Part shown: piece after piece, positions 7,613 through 15,522 of the stretch | Layout: each line of letters starts with the position of its first letter | Numbering within the stretch: position 1 is the first letter of the stretch | DNA from: Sphingomonadales bacterium | Lineage (GTDB): Bacteria; Pseudomonadota; Alphaproteobacteria; Sphingomonadales; Sphingomonadaceae | Length of the DNA: 36,612 nucleotides | Reading direction: 5' to 3' | Assembly: GCA_028870315.1 (NCBI GenBank) | Contig: JAGWPW010000048.1 | Span: forward strand, 1 to 36,612 | Position numbers and translations under genes: made by a program | The notes under the pieces: model-generated | What the model saw: the letters and a program-made list of their open reading frames with translations, nothing else | Told to the model about the DNA's origin: nothing | The model's database searches: none

Positions 7613-9259
7613 ATGATCCGCATCACCGATCTTGCGCTGCCGCTCGACCATGCGCCCGAAGCGCTGCCACAGGCGGTCTGCGCGGCGCTCGGCATCGCGC
7701 CCGCGCGGCTCGCGGGCTGGTCGATCGCGCGGCGCGGCCATGATGCGCGGCGGCGCGGCGCGATCAAGCTGGTCTATGCGATCGATGCCGTGGTGGCGGA
7801 CGCGGCCGAACTGCTTGCCCGCCATGCCGGCAACCCCGCGATCCGGCCGACCCCCGATACCACCTGGCGCCCGCCCGTGGTCGCGCCAGCCGGCTACGCG
7901 GGCGAACGGCCGGTGGTGATCGGCGCCGGACCTTGCGGGCTGCTCGCCGCGCTGACGCTGGCGCAGATGGGGCTGAAGCCGATCATCCTCGAACGCGGTC
8001 AGGCGGTGCGCGAACGCACGCGCGACACCTGGGGGTTGTGGCGGCGCAAGCTGCTCAAGCCGGAAAGCAACGTCCAGTTCGGCGAGGGCGGCGCCGGCAC
8101 CTTTTCGGACGGCAAGCTGTACAGCCGGATCAAGGATCCGCGCCACCTCGGCCGCAAGGTGCTGGTCGAATTCGTCAAGGCCGGCGCGCCGCCCGAAATC
8201 CTGACCGAAGCGCATCCGCATATCGGCACCTTCCGCCTTGTCACCATGGTGATGAGCATCCGCGAGACGATCGAGGCGCTGGGCGGCGAATATCGCTTCG
8301 GCACGCGGGTCGAGGGGTTTCATGTCGAGACCGCGCCCGAACGGCAGCTTGCCGGGCTTGCGCTCTCGACCGGCGAGTCGCTGGCGGCGCGGCACGTGAT
8401 CCTGGCGGTCGGGCACAGCGCGCGCGACACCTTCGCGGCGCTCCATGCGGCCGGGGTCGCGATCGAGGCCAAGCCCTTCGCCATCGGCCTGCGCATCGAG
8501 CATCCGCAAGGCTGGATCGACCGCGCCCGCTTTGGCGCCGCGGCCGGGCACAAGGCGCTCGGTCCTGCCGCCTATGCGCTTTCGCATCGCGCCGGCAATG
8601 GCCGCGGCGTCTACAGCTTCTGCATGTGCCCCGGCGGGCGGGTGGTCGCCGCGACCTCGGAAGCCGGCCGGGTCGTCACCAATGGCATGAGCCAATATTC
8701 GCGCGCCGAATTCAACGCCAATTCAGGACTCGTCGTCGATATCACCCCAAGCCGCGATTTTCCGGGCGGGCCGCTCGCCGGGATCGCGCTCCAGCGGCAC
8801 TGGGAGGAACAGGCGTTCCTTGCCGGCGGCGGCGATTATCGCGCGCCGGGGCAGCGTGTCGGCGATTTCCTCGCAGGCCGCGCCTCGTCGGGTTTCGGCA
8901 GTGTCACCCCATCCTACCAGCCCGGCGTCAACCCGACCGACCTTTCCGCCTGCCTGCCCGATTTCGCGATCGCCGCGATCCGCGAGGCGCTGCCGGTCTT
9001 CGGCCGCCGCATCGCCGGCTACGATCATGCCGATGCGGTGCTGACCGGGGTCGAGACGCGCACCTCCTCGCCGGTCCGCATTCCGCGCGGGCGCGACCGG
9101 CAAAGCGTCAACACCACAGGGCTTTATCCCGGCGGCGAGGGCGCGGGCTATGCCGGCGGCATCCTGTCCGCCGCGGTCGATGGCATCGTGCTTGCCGAGG
9201 CGGTGGCGGCGCGGCTGCTGGCACCGGCGGGCGATCGCGCGGGGGCGGGCGCACGATGA
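7613..9259 (+). CDS. COG2509-type FAD-dependent oxidoreductase
   Basis: This 548-residue protein has an N-terminal domain of about 95 residues, then a Rossmann FAD site at VVIGAGPCGLLAA (102-114) with the ribose-binding Glu in ILERG (125-129). NVQFGEGGAGTFSDGK and a C-terminal GLYPGGEGAGYAGGI block, typical of the uncharacterised FAD-dependent dehydrogenase family COG2509, follow. Such proteins are soluble and widespread, but no member's physiological reaction is settled to my knowledge. The stop overlaps the next glycosyltransferase start by four bases (ATGA), so the two are co-translated, although a functional link to glycan synthesis is not evident. The start ATG at 7613 gives the usual family length. 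Confidence 0.85.
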   Translation: MIRITDLALPLDHAPEALPQAVCAALGIAPARLAGWSIARRGHDARRRGAIKLVYAIDAVVADAAELLARHAGNPAIRPTPDTTWRPPVVAPAGYAGERPVVIGAGPCGLLAALTLAQMGLKPIILERGQAVRERTRDTWGLWRRKLLKPESNVQFGEGGAGTFSDGKLYSRIKDPRHLGRKVLVEFVKAGAPPEILTEAHPHIGTFRLVTMVMSIRETIEALGGEYRFGTRVEGFHVETAPERQLAGLALSTGESLAARHVILAVGHSARDTFAALHAAGVAIEAKPFAIGLRIEHPQGWIDRARFGAAAGHKALGPAAYALSHRAGNGRGVYSFCMCPGGRVVAATSEAGRVVTNGMSQYSRAEFNANSGLVVDITPSRDFPGGPLAGIALQRHWEEQAFLAGGGDYRAPGQRVGDFLAGRASSGFGSVTPSYQPGVNPTDLSACLPDFAIAAIREALPVFGRRIAGYDHADAVLTGVETRTSSPVRIPRGRDRQSVNTTGLYPGGEGAGYAGGILSAAVDGIVLAEAVAARLLAPAGDRAGAGAR

Positions 9260-10461
9260 CCCGACCTGTGGTCGCGCTGCTCTTCGCGCAATTCGCCGCC
9301 TATCACATCGACCGCTGCGAGGCGGTGGCGGCGCGGCTCGGCGATCGCGCCGAGGTGCTCGCGGTCGAGGTGGCGACCACTTCTGCGACCTATGGCTGGG
9401 AAGCCTCGGGCGTGGTCGCGGGCGCGCGCAAGCGCACGCTGTTTCCGGGCGAGGCGTACGAGGCCGTGCCGCGCTGGCGGCGCTTCTGGCGCCAGTTTGC
9501 CGCCTTGTGGCGCTGCCGGATGGTCGCGATCGGCATCGGCTATGACCAGGGCGATATCATCGCGCTGTCCTGGGCGCTGGCGCTGTGCGGGGTGCGCGTC
9601 GTGCTCTTGTCCGAATCCAAATTCGACGATGCGCCGCGTCGTATCGGCATTGAGGCGCTCAAGGCGCTTGCGCTGCTGCCCTATCGCGCCGCGGTGGTCG
9701 GGGCGAGCCGGCACATGGCCTATATGCGCTTCCTCGGCTTTTGCCGGCGCAAGGTGCTGCCGGGCTATGATACCGTCGGCCTCGCACGGGTGCTGGCGCA
9801 GGGCGGCGGGGTCGCCGCGCCCGAAGGGACGCCGCATGGCGCGCGGCCGTTCCTGTTCGTCGGCCGCTTCGTCGAGAAGAAGAACCTTGCCGCGCTCCTC
9901 GACGGCTATGCCGCCTATCGCGCGCTGAGCGCAGCGCCGCACCGGCTGGTGATGGTTGGCGCCGGCCCGGCCGAAGCCGGCCTGCGCGCACAGATCGCCG
10001 AACTCGGACTCGATGGGCATGTCGATCTCCCCGGGTTCCTCGGCGCCGGGGACGTGGCGCGGCTGCTTGCCGAAAGCCTCGCTCTGGTGCTCGTCAGCCA
10101 GGTCGAGCAATGGGGGCTGGTGGTGAACGAGGCGCTGGCCTTTCGCCTGCCGGTGATCGTCTCGGGCGCGGTCGGCGCGCGCGATGCGCTGGTCCGCAAT
10201 CTCGTCAACGGCTTCGTCGTGGAAGACGCGGCAGGGCTCGCGCTGGCGATGGGCGCGCTGAGCGAGGAGGCGGGCTGGCGGCGGATGGTGGCCGCCGCCG
10301 GTGATCGCGCGGCGCTCGGCGATGTCGCGCGCTTTGCCGATGCGATCGAAATGCTGTTCGACGGCAATCCCGCCAGCGCCGCCAGCGTCGAGTGTTTCTG
10401 CCAGGCGATCGGCTGGGACGAGGCGCGCTTCGCCCGCGGCTGGAGCAAGAGACAGGCGTGA
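9256..10461 (+). CDS. Glycosyltransferase family 4 (GT-B fold)
   Basis: This 401-residue protein has a C-terminal GT4 domain: [13 protein letters not shown] near 203-215, a VGAGP turn, and the E-x7-E motif in [12 protein letters not shown] that holds the nucleotide-sugar ribose and phosphate. The N-terminal half is less conserved, as usual for the acceptor domain. It transfers a sugar from a nucleotide donor, probably at the cytoplasmic membrane during exopolysaccharide or glycolipid assembly. The start overlaps the preceding stop (ATGA at 9256-9259), and the next gene, a UDP-glucuronate decarboxylase, follows within 24 bases. The sugar cannot be deduced, but UDP-xylose is an obvious candidate from the neighbour. 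Confidence 0.88.
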   Translation: MTRPVVALLFAQFAAYHIDRCEAVAARLGDRAEVLAVEVATTSATYGWEASGVVAGARKRTLFPGEAYEAVPRWRRFWRQFAALWRCRMVAIGIGYDQGDIIALSWALALCGVRVVLLSESKFDDAPRRIGIEALKALALLPYRAAVVGASRHMAYMRFLGFCRRKVLPGYDTVGLARVLAQGGGVAAPEGTPHGARPFLFVGRFVEKKNLAALLDGYAAYRALSAAPHRLVMVGAGPAEAGLRAQIAELGLDGHVDLPGFLGAGDVARLLAESLALVLVSQVEQWGLVVNEALAFRLPVIVSGAVGARDALVRNLVNGFVVEDAAGLALAMGALSEEAGWRRMVAAAGDRAALGDVARFADAIEMLFDGNPASAASVECFCQAIGWDEARFARGWSKRQA

Positions 10462-10484
10462 CATCCGATGATAGGACCCGTGGC

Positions 10485-11468
10485 ATGGCCCAACAACCGG
10501 AGCGCCGTCCGCGCTATGCGATCCACAAGCGCGTGCTCGTCACCGGCGGTGCCGGTTTCATCGGCTCGCATCTGTGCGCGCGGCTCATCGCGCGTGGCGA
10601 TCATGTGCTGTGCGTCGACAATTTCTTCACCGGCACGCGCGCCAATCTCGCGCCGCTGCTCGATCACCCCAATTTCGAGCTGCTGCGCCACGATGTGACC
10701 TTGCCCCTGTTCGTCGAAGTGGACGAGATCTACAATCTCGCCTGCCCCGCCTCGCCGGTGCATTACCAGTTCGATCCGGTGCAGACGACCAAGACCAGCG
10801 TCGTCGGCGCGGTCAACATGCTGGGGCTGGCCAAGCGGCTGCGCGTCCCCATCCTTCAGGCATCGACCAGCGAGGTCTATGGCGATCCGACCGTCCATCC
10901 GCAGGCCGAGGATTACTGGGGCAACGTCAATCCGATCGGGCCGCGCAGCTGCTATGACGAAGGCAAGCGCTGCGCCGAAACGCTGTTCTTCGATTACCAC
11001 CGCCAGCACCGCGTCGCGATCAAGGTGGCGCGGATCTTCAACACCTATGGCCCCAACATGCATCCCAACGACGGGCGGGTGGTGTCGAACTTCATCGTCC
11101 AGGCGCTGCGCGGGCAGGATCTCACCATCCATGGTGACGGCCGGCAGACGCGCAGCTTCTGCTATGTCGATGATCTGGTGGCGGGCCTTCTTGCGCTGAT
11201 GGCGACCCCCGAGACGGTGACCGGCCCGATAAACCTTGGCAATCCCGGCGAATTCACCATGCTTGAACTCGCCCGGCTGGTGATCGAGCTGACCGGCAGT
11301 TCCTCGACCATCCGCCACCTGCCGCTGCCGCAGGACGATCCCCGTCAGCGCCAGCCCGACATCACCCGCGCGCAGGACCAGCTCGGCTGGAAGGTCGCCG
11401 TGCCGCTGCGCGAGGGTCTGGAAAGGACGATCGGCTATTTCGAGGCGTTGCTGAAGGAAATGGACTGA
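10485..11468 (+). CDS. UDP-glucuronate decarboxylase (UDP-xylose synthase)
   Basis: This 327-residue extended short-chain dehydrogenase converts UDP-glucuronate to UDP-xylose with tightly bound NAD. It shows the NAD motif GGAGFIG (21-27), the family signature [17 protein letters not shown], the Ser/Thr-Glu segment STSEVYGDP (E130) and the catalytic YDEGK (Y157, K161), all very close to known UXS enzymes. The ATG at 10485 has AGGA eight bases upstream. A GTG at 10458 in the same frame would overlap the previous stop and cannot be excluded. It provides the nucleotide sugar for the glycosyltransferases around it. It ends 26 bases before the convergent queC. Confidence 0.92.
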   Translation: MAQQPERRPRYAIHKRVLVTGGAGFIGSHLCARLIARGDHVLCVDNFFTGTRANLAPLLDHPNFELLRHDVTLPLFVEVDEIYNLACPASPVHYQFDPVQTTKTSVVGAVNMLGLAKRLRVPILQASTSEVYGDPTVHPQAEDYWGNVNPIGPRSCYDEGKRCAETLFFDYHRQHRVAIKVARIFNTYGPNMHPNDGRVVSNFIVQALRGQDLTIHGDGRQTRSFCYVDDLVAGLLALMATPETVTGPINLGNPGEFTMLELARLVIELTGSSSTIRHLPLPQDDPRQRQPDITRAQDQLGWKVAVPLREGLERTIGYFEALLKEMD

Positions 11469-11493
11469 ACCCCCAGCGCTTCAGCCCCGGCGA

Positions 11494-12186
11494 TCAGGCG
11501 GCATAATCGGTCGGATCATCGAGCCCCGCCTCGCCGAAGCCGGCGCGGCGCAGCCGGCAGGAATCGCACAGCCCACAGGCCCGGCCATCGGGTTGCGGAT
11601 CATAGCAGCTCCAGCTTATCCCCGCATCGAGTCCCAGCCGCGCCGCCTCGCGCGCGATGGCGGCCTTGCCGAGATATTGCAGCGGGGCATGGATGCGGAA
11701 AGCCTCGCCGCCATCGCCCGCCCTGGTGGCGAGCGTCGCGAGATCGGCGAAGCCGGCGATGAATTCGGGCCGGCAATCGGGATAGCCCGAATAGTCGAGC
11801 GCATTGACCCCGATGAAGATGTCGCGCGCGCCAAGCGCCTCGGCCCAGGCGAGCGTCAGCGACAGGAAGACGAGATTGCGCGCGGGAACATAGGTCACCG
11901 GGATGTCGCTGCCCACCCCGGTCTTGGGCACCGCGATATCATCGGTCAGCGCGCTGCCGCCGAAGCGGCTGAGGTCGAGCGGCAGGACGACGTGGCGTTC
12001 GACCCGCAGCGCGCGCGCGATCGCGCCCGCGCTTTCCAGCTCGCGGCGATGGCGCTGGTTGTAATCGATGGTGAGCGCATGCAGCCGATAGCCCGCCTCG
12101 CGTGCCAGCGCCGCCGCCACCATCGAATCGAGCCCGCCCGACAGCAGCACCACTGCCTTGCGTCCCGCGCCTTCGCTTGCCACCAT
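11494..12186 (-). CDS. queC: 7-cyano-7-deazaguanine synthase QueC
   Basis: This 230-residue cytoplasmic enzyme turns 7-carboxy-7-deazaguanine into preQ0 with ATP and ammonia in queuosine tRNA modification. The PP-loop SGGLDS is at 16-21. The substrate region PVTYVPARN and GVNALDYSGYPDCRPEF are typical, and four cysteines (C194, C204, C207, C210 in CYDPQPDGRACGLCDSC) bind zinc. Length is normal. It lies on the opposite strand between two glycan genes, converging with the UDP-xylose synthase and diverging from the GT2 gene, so it has its own promoter and no functional tie to them. No other queuosine genes are in the window. Confidence 0.95.
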   Translation of the reverse strand: MVASEGAGRKAVVLLSGGLDSMVAAALAREAGYRLHALTIDYNQRHRRELESAGAIARALRVERHVVLPLDLSRFGGSALTDDIAVPKTGVGSDIPVTYVPARNLVFLSLTLAWAEALGARDIFIGVNALDYSGYPDCRPEFIAGFADLATLATRAGDGGEAFRIHAPLQYLGKAAIAREAARLGLDAGISWSCYDPQPDGRACGLCDSCRLRRAGFGEAGLDDPTDYAA

Positions 12187-12270
12187 GCGGCGATCTAGCC
12201 GCGAGCACCCGCTTGTCGCAAGTCCCGCAAAAGCCGTTGGCCGCGCCGGCATTTGCTTTATGAACGCGCC

Positions 12271-13146
12271 ATGCCGCCCGCGCGTATCGCCGTCCTGATG
12301 GCCTGCCACAACCGGCGCGCGCTGACGCTGCGCTGCCTTGCCGCGCTTGCTGCCCAGCCGCTGTTCAGCGCCCGCCGCCTCTGGCTGGTCGATGACGGCT
12401 CGACCGATGCCACCGGCGATGCGGTGCGCGCGCTGCTGCCGCAGGCGCAGGTCATCGCCGGCAGCGGCGATCTGTTCTGGAATGGCGGCATGCGGCTCGC
12501 CTGGGCAAAGGCGCGCGCCTCGACCGAGGCTTGCGATTTCTTCCTGTGGCTGAACGATGATGTCGAGCTTGCCGCAGAGGCGCTCGCCATGCTGGTCGCC
12601 GATGCCGACGCGGTGGCGCCGCGCGGGCAGGCGGTGATCATCGCCGCCGCCACCACCGATCCGGCGAGCGGTGCGGTCACCTATGGCGCGCATCGCCGGG
12701 TGGGCGGCTGGCGCCGGCTGCGGCTGCGGCTCATCGAACCCGATGGTGCGCCGCAACCTGCCGATACGATCAGCGGCAATGTCGTGCTGGTCTCGGCGGC
12801 GGCGGCGGCGCGGCTGGGCAGCCTCGATGCGCGCTATCGCCATATCTACGGCGACCTCGATTACGGGTTGCGGGCCAGGCGCGAAGGCATTCCGGTGGCG
12901 CTCGCCAGCCGGCCGGCGGGGCGGTGCGCGGCGAACGCTGTGGCGGGCAGCTCGCTCGATCCGCGCCTGTCTCGGCTTGGGCGCATCCGGTTGCGGTTGC
13001 GCGAGGAGCGTGGCCTCCATGCCCGCGACTGGCGATGCTTCGTGCGCGCGCATGGCGGCGGGCGGCTGGCGGTGGTGGCGCATACGCTGTCGCCCTATCT
13101 GCGCATCCTTGCCGGGCGCCCGCATCCCGAAGGCGCGCCGCGATGA
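12271..13146 (+). CDS. Glycosyltransferase family 2
   Basis: This 291-residue GT-A enzyme carries the nucleotide-sugar motif LVDDGSTDAT near residues 42-51, the metal-binding WLNDDVE, and an acceptor-site IYGDLDYGLRAR. These resemble rhamnosyltransferase-like GT2 enzymes of cell-surface glycan pathways. The frame opens at a TTG at 12253, but ATG 12271 begins the conserved MACHNRR strand properly and is preferred. It is the first gene of a tightly coupled three-gene unit, overlapping the next glycosyltransferase by four bases (ATGA at 13143-13146). It diverges from queC with under 90 bases between starts. Donor and acceptor are unknown. Confidence 0.87.
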   Translation: MPPARIAVLMACHNRRALTLRCLAALAAQPLFSARRLWLVDDGSTDATGDAVRALLPQAQVIAGSGDLFWNGGMRLAWAKARASTEACDFFLWLNDDVELAAEALAMLVADADAVAPRGQAVIIAAATTDPASGAVTYGAHRRVGGWRRLRLRLIEPDGAPQPADTISGNVVLVSAAAAARLGSLDARYRHIYGDLDYGLRARREGIPVALASRPAGRCAANAVAGSSLDPRLSRLGRIRLRLREERGLHARDWRCFVRAHGGGRLAVVAHTLSPYLRILAGRPHPEGAPR

Positions 13147-14264
13147 TGGGGCAGGTGCCGGCCGCGCCGTTTCTCGCCGGCCGGCGCATCGGCCTGTTGA
13201 CCGCCTGGGCCGCACCCGCTGGCGGCGGGGTGGCCGAGGCGGTGGCGCGGCAGGCGGCGATGATCCGCGCCGCGGGCGGCGAGGCGCGGGTCTTCGCGCT
13301 CGCCGTTCCGGGAAGCGAGGCCACCGCGAGCCTGCATCGCACGCATGGTCCGGCGGTGATCGGTTATGCGCCCTCGCTGCTTGCCGCGCTGCGCGCCGCG
13401 CGGCTCGATTGCCTCCATCTTCACGGCATCTGGATGTATCCCTCGCGCGCGGGCGCCTTGTGGGCCCGCGCGACCGGGCGGCCCTATGTCGTCTCGCCGC
13501 ATGGCATGCTCGATCCATGGATCACCGCGCGCGGGCGCTGGAAAAAGGCGCTGGCGCGTTGCGGATACGAAAAGGCGAGCTGGCGGCGCGCGCGCCTGTT
13601 CCATGCGCTGAGCGCAGACGAGGCGGCCGATATCGCGCGCGCGACCGGGCATGGGGCGATCACCGTCATCCCCAATGCCGCGCCGCCGCTCGCGATGGCG
13701 GGTGCCGCGCGCGGCGCGGGCCATGTCGTCTATCTCGGCCGCATCCATCCCAAGAAGAACCTTGCCGCGCTGGTCGCGGGCTGGCGGCAGGCGCGGCTGC
13801 CGGCGGGCAGCCGGCTGACGATCGCCGGCTGGGGTGCGGCGGCTGATGTCGCGCGGCTCGCCGCCGCGATCGGCGATGCCCCCGACATCGCCTTTGCCGG
13901 CCCGTTGTTCGATGCCGCCAAGCACGATCTGCTGCGATCGGCGCGCTTCACGATCCTGCCCTCGCTGAGCGAAGGCCTGCCGATGGCGGTGCTCGAAGGC
14001 TGGGCGGCGGGCACGCCGGCGCTGCTGTCCGAAGCCTGCCACCTGCCCGAAGGGATCGCCGCGGGCGCGGCGATCGGCTGCGGCACCACGCCCGATACGA
14101 TCGCCCGCGCGCTGGAGCGGGCGCTGGCGCTCGATGCTCCGGACTGGGAGGCGATGGCGGCGGCGGCGCGGGGCCTCGCGGCGGGGCATTTCGGCGCGGC
14201 GACGATCGCCGCGCGCTGGGTCGGGGCCTATGGCGCGCTGATAGCGGGCGATGAACCCGCTTGA
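13143..14264 (+). CDS. Glycosyltransferase family 4
   Basis: This 373-residue GT-B protein has an N-terminal acceptor domain (LLTAWAAPAGGGVAEAV, then LHLHGIWMYPS and VSPHGMLDPW, typical of WcaI/WcaL-like enzymes). Its C-terminal donor domain has YLGRIHPKKNL and the E-x7-E motif in SEGLPMAVLEGW. HGMLDPWI is common in GT4 proteins of exopolysaccharide clusters. The start overlaps the GT2 stop by four bases, and the stop overlaps the acetyltransferase start by 14 bases, so all three are co-translated. It likely adds a sugar to a lipid-linked glycan on the cytoplasmic side of the inner membrane. Confidence 0.88.
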   Translation: MMGQVPAAPFLAGRRIGLLTAWAAPAGGGVAEAVARQAAMIRAAGGEARVFALAVPGSEATASLHRTHGPAVIGYAPSLLAALRAARLDCLHLHGIWMYPSRAGALWARATGRPYVVSPHGMLDPWITARGRWKKALARCGYEKASWRRARLFHALSADEAADIARATGHGAITVIPNAAPPLAMAGAARGAGHVVYLGRIHPKKNLAALVAGWRQARLPAGSRLTIAGWGAAADVARLAAAIGDAPDIAFAGPLFDAAKHDLLRSARFTILPSLSEGLPMAVLEGWAAGTPALLSEACHLPEGIAAGAAIGCGTTPDTIARALERALALDAPDWEAMAAAARGLAAGHFGAATIAARWVGAYGALIAGDEPA

Positions 14265-14817
14265 CGCAAGCCGCAGCCGTCCGCTTGCCGGCGGGCCGAG
14301 CTTTTCCCGGCGCAACCGGGCGGCGCGGCTGGTCTGGCAGGCCGCCTGGCTGGTGCTGTGCCGCTTCACCCCGCCGCCGCTGCATGGCTGGCGCGCGCTG
14401 GTGCTGCGGGCCTTCGGCGCGCGGATCGGCAAGGGTGCGCGCGTCCATGCAAGCGTGGCGATCTGGCATCCCGCCAATCTCGAACTCGCCGAGCGCGTGC
14501 TGGTCGGCCCCGGCGTCCGTCTTTATAATCAAGGCGCGATCCGCATCGGCCGCGCCAGCGTGATCTCGCAGCGTGCGCATCTGTGCGCATCGAGCCATGA
14601 CATCAGCGATCCGCATTTCCAGCTCGTGCTGCGCCCGATCGCGATCGGCGCGGGCTGCTGGGTGGCGGCCGAGGCGTTCGTCGGCCCGGGGGTCAGCATG
14701 GGCGATGGCGCGGTGCTGGCGGCGCGCGCGGCGCTGTTCAGCGATGCCGAGGCGGGCGGGGTCTATGCCGGCAATCCCGCCGCCTTCCTCAAGCCGCGCC
14801 GGCTACGCGAGGGCTGA
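14251..14817 (+). CDS. WcaF-like hexapeptide acyltransferase
   Basis: This 188-residue protein of the left-handed beta-helix acyltransferase class resembles WcaF, the colanic-acid acetyltransferase. Hexapeptide turns are visible from about residue 58 (IGKGARVHASVAIW) to 170 (IGAGCWVAAEAFVGPGVSMGDGAVLAA), and the family ending YAGNPAAFLKPR is present. The putative catalytic His lies in LCASSHDISD. It would add an acetyl group to the glycan built by the preceding transferases. It overlaps the GT4 gene by 14 bases and converges with hpnG, overlapping it by 15 bases, so both stop codons sit in each other's coding sequence. Confidence 0.87.
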   Translation: MNPLDASRSRPLAGGPSFSRRNRAARLVWQAAWLVLCRFTPPPLHGWRALVLRAFGARIGKGARVHASVAIWHPANLELAERVLVGPGVRLYNQGAIRIGRASVISQRAHLCASSHDISDPHFQLVLRPIAIGAGCWVAAEAFVGPGVSMGDGAVLAARAALFSDAEAGGVYAGNPAAFLKPRRLREG

Positions 14818-15516
14818 GCGGTCGAAGCCGAGCCTTGGCCCTGCGGCCGCTGCGGCCCGGCGCAGCGCGGCAAAGCTGCGCGCAAAGCCGAGGCCGGCGG
14901 CGCAGAGCGCGGGGATCTGGCCCGGCCGGCGCAGCAGCGAGGCAAGGATCGCGGAAATGGCCAGTCCGCCGTCGGGGCGCATCGCCACGCCCACCGCATC
15001 GGGAAGCTGCGCGGCAAGCGGATCGGAAACGCAGCGCAGCACCGCGAGCGGCAGCCGGTATTGCGCCGCCGCCGCGGCGGCGAGATGGCTTTCCATATCG
15101 GCCAGAACCGCGCCGGTGGCGGCGGCTGCCGCCTTGTCGGCGTGCCGTGCGAGCAGGCGCCCGTCGGCGAAGATCGCCCCGCGCCGCGCGCCGGGCAGCG
15201 CCGCGGCCAGCGCTTGTGACCAGCGCGGGTCGCAATCTGTGTCCGCGCCGATGACCCGCGCGCCGATCACCACCGCGCCGAGCGCCAGTTCGGGGCTGAG
15301 CCCGCCACCGGTGCCGAAGCTGATGATGCCGCAGCACGTCGGCGCCGCCCCGGCGATCGCGGCGGCCAGCCGCGCGCCATCACCGCCGCCGGCAAGCGTG
15401 ACGACGCCGGGGCCGGCGGCGAGCTTCGCCTCGGCGATGGTGCCGGTGATGACGAGGACGGGCTTTGTCCCGCCGGCATCGCCGGTCGCGAAAGGCCGGT
15501 GCTCGCGGTTCCGCAC
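14803..15516 (-). CDS. hpnG: Adenosylhopane nucleoside phosphorylase HpnG
   Basis: This 237-residue protein belongs to the purine/MTA nucleoside phosphorylase-like family in its hopanoid-linked form. Known HpnG removes adenine from adenosylhopane to give phosphoribosylhopane, the precursor of bacteriohopanetetrol-type side chains. SFGTGGGL near 66-73 is the phosphate site, and ADMES near 139-143 holds the Glu that binds the ribose. It starts at GTG 15516, six bases after the shc stop, with no good ATG nearby. It is the last gene of the operon. The partner HpnH, which makes adenosylhopane, is not in the window and must be elsewhere if the pathway works. Confidence 0.87.
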   Translation of the reverse strand: MRNREHRPFATGDAGGTKPVLVITGTIAEAKLAAGPGVVTLAGGGDGARLAAAIAGAAPTCCGIISFGTGGGLSPELALGAVVIGARVIGADTDCDPRWSQALAAALPGARRGAIFADGRLLARHADKAAAAATGAVLADMESHLAAAAAAQYRLPLAVLRCVSDPLAAQLPDAVGVAMRPDGGLAISAILASLLRRPGQIPALCAAGLGFARSFAALRRAAAAAGPRLGFDRSALA

Positions 15517-15522
15517 GCGGCC

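Noticed and set aside
6488..8695. 735-codon open frame on the minus strand
   Set aside because: It lies antisense to the TonB receptor and the COG2509 gene, has a composition typical of shadow frames, and matches no known motif.
12253..12270. TTG start for the GT2 gene
   Set aside because: No ribosome site precedes it, and the six extra residues are not like the family start; ATG 12271 fits.
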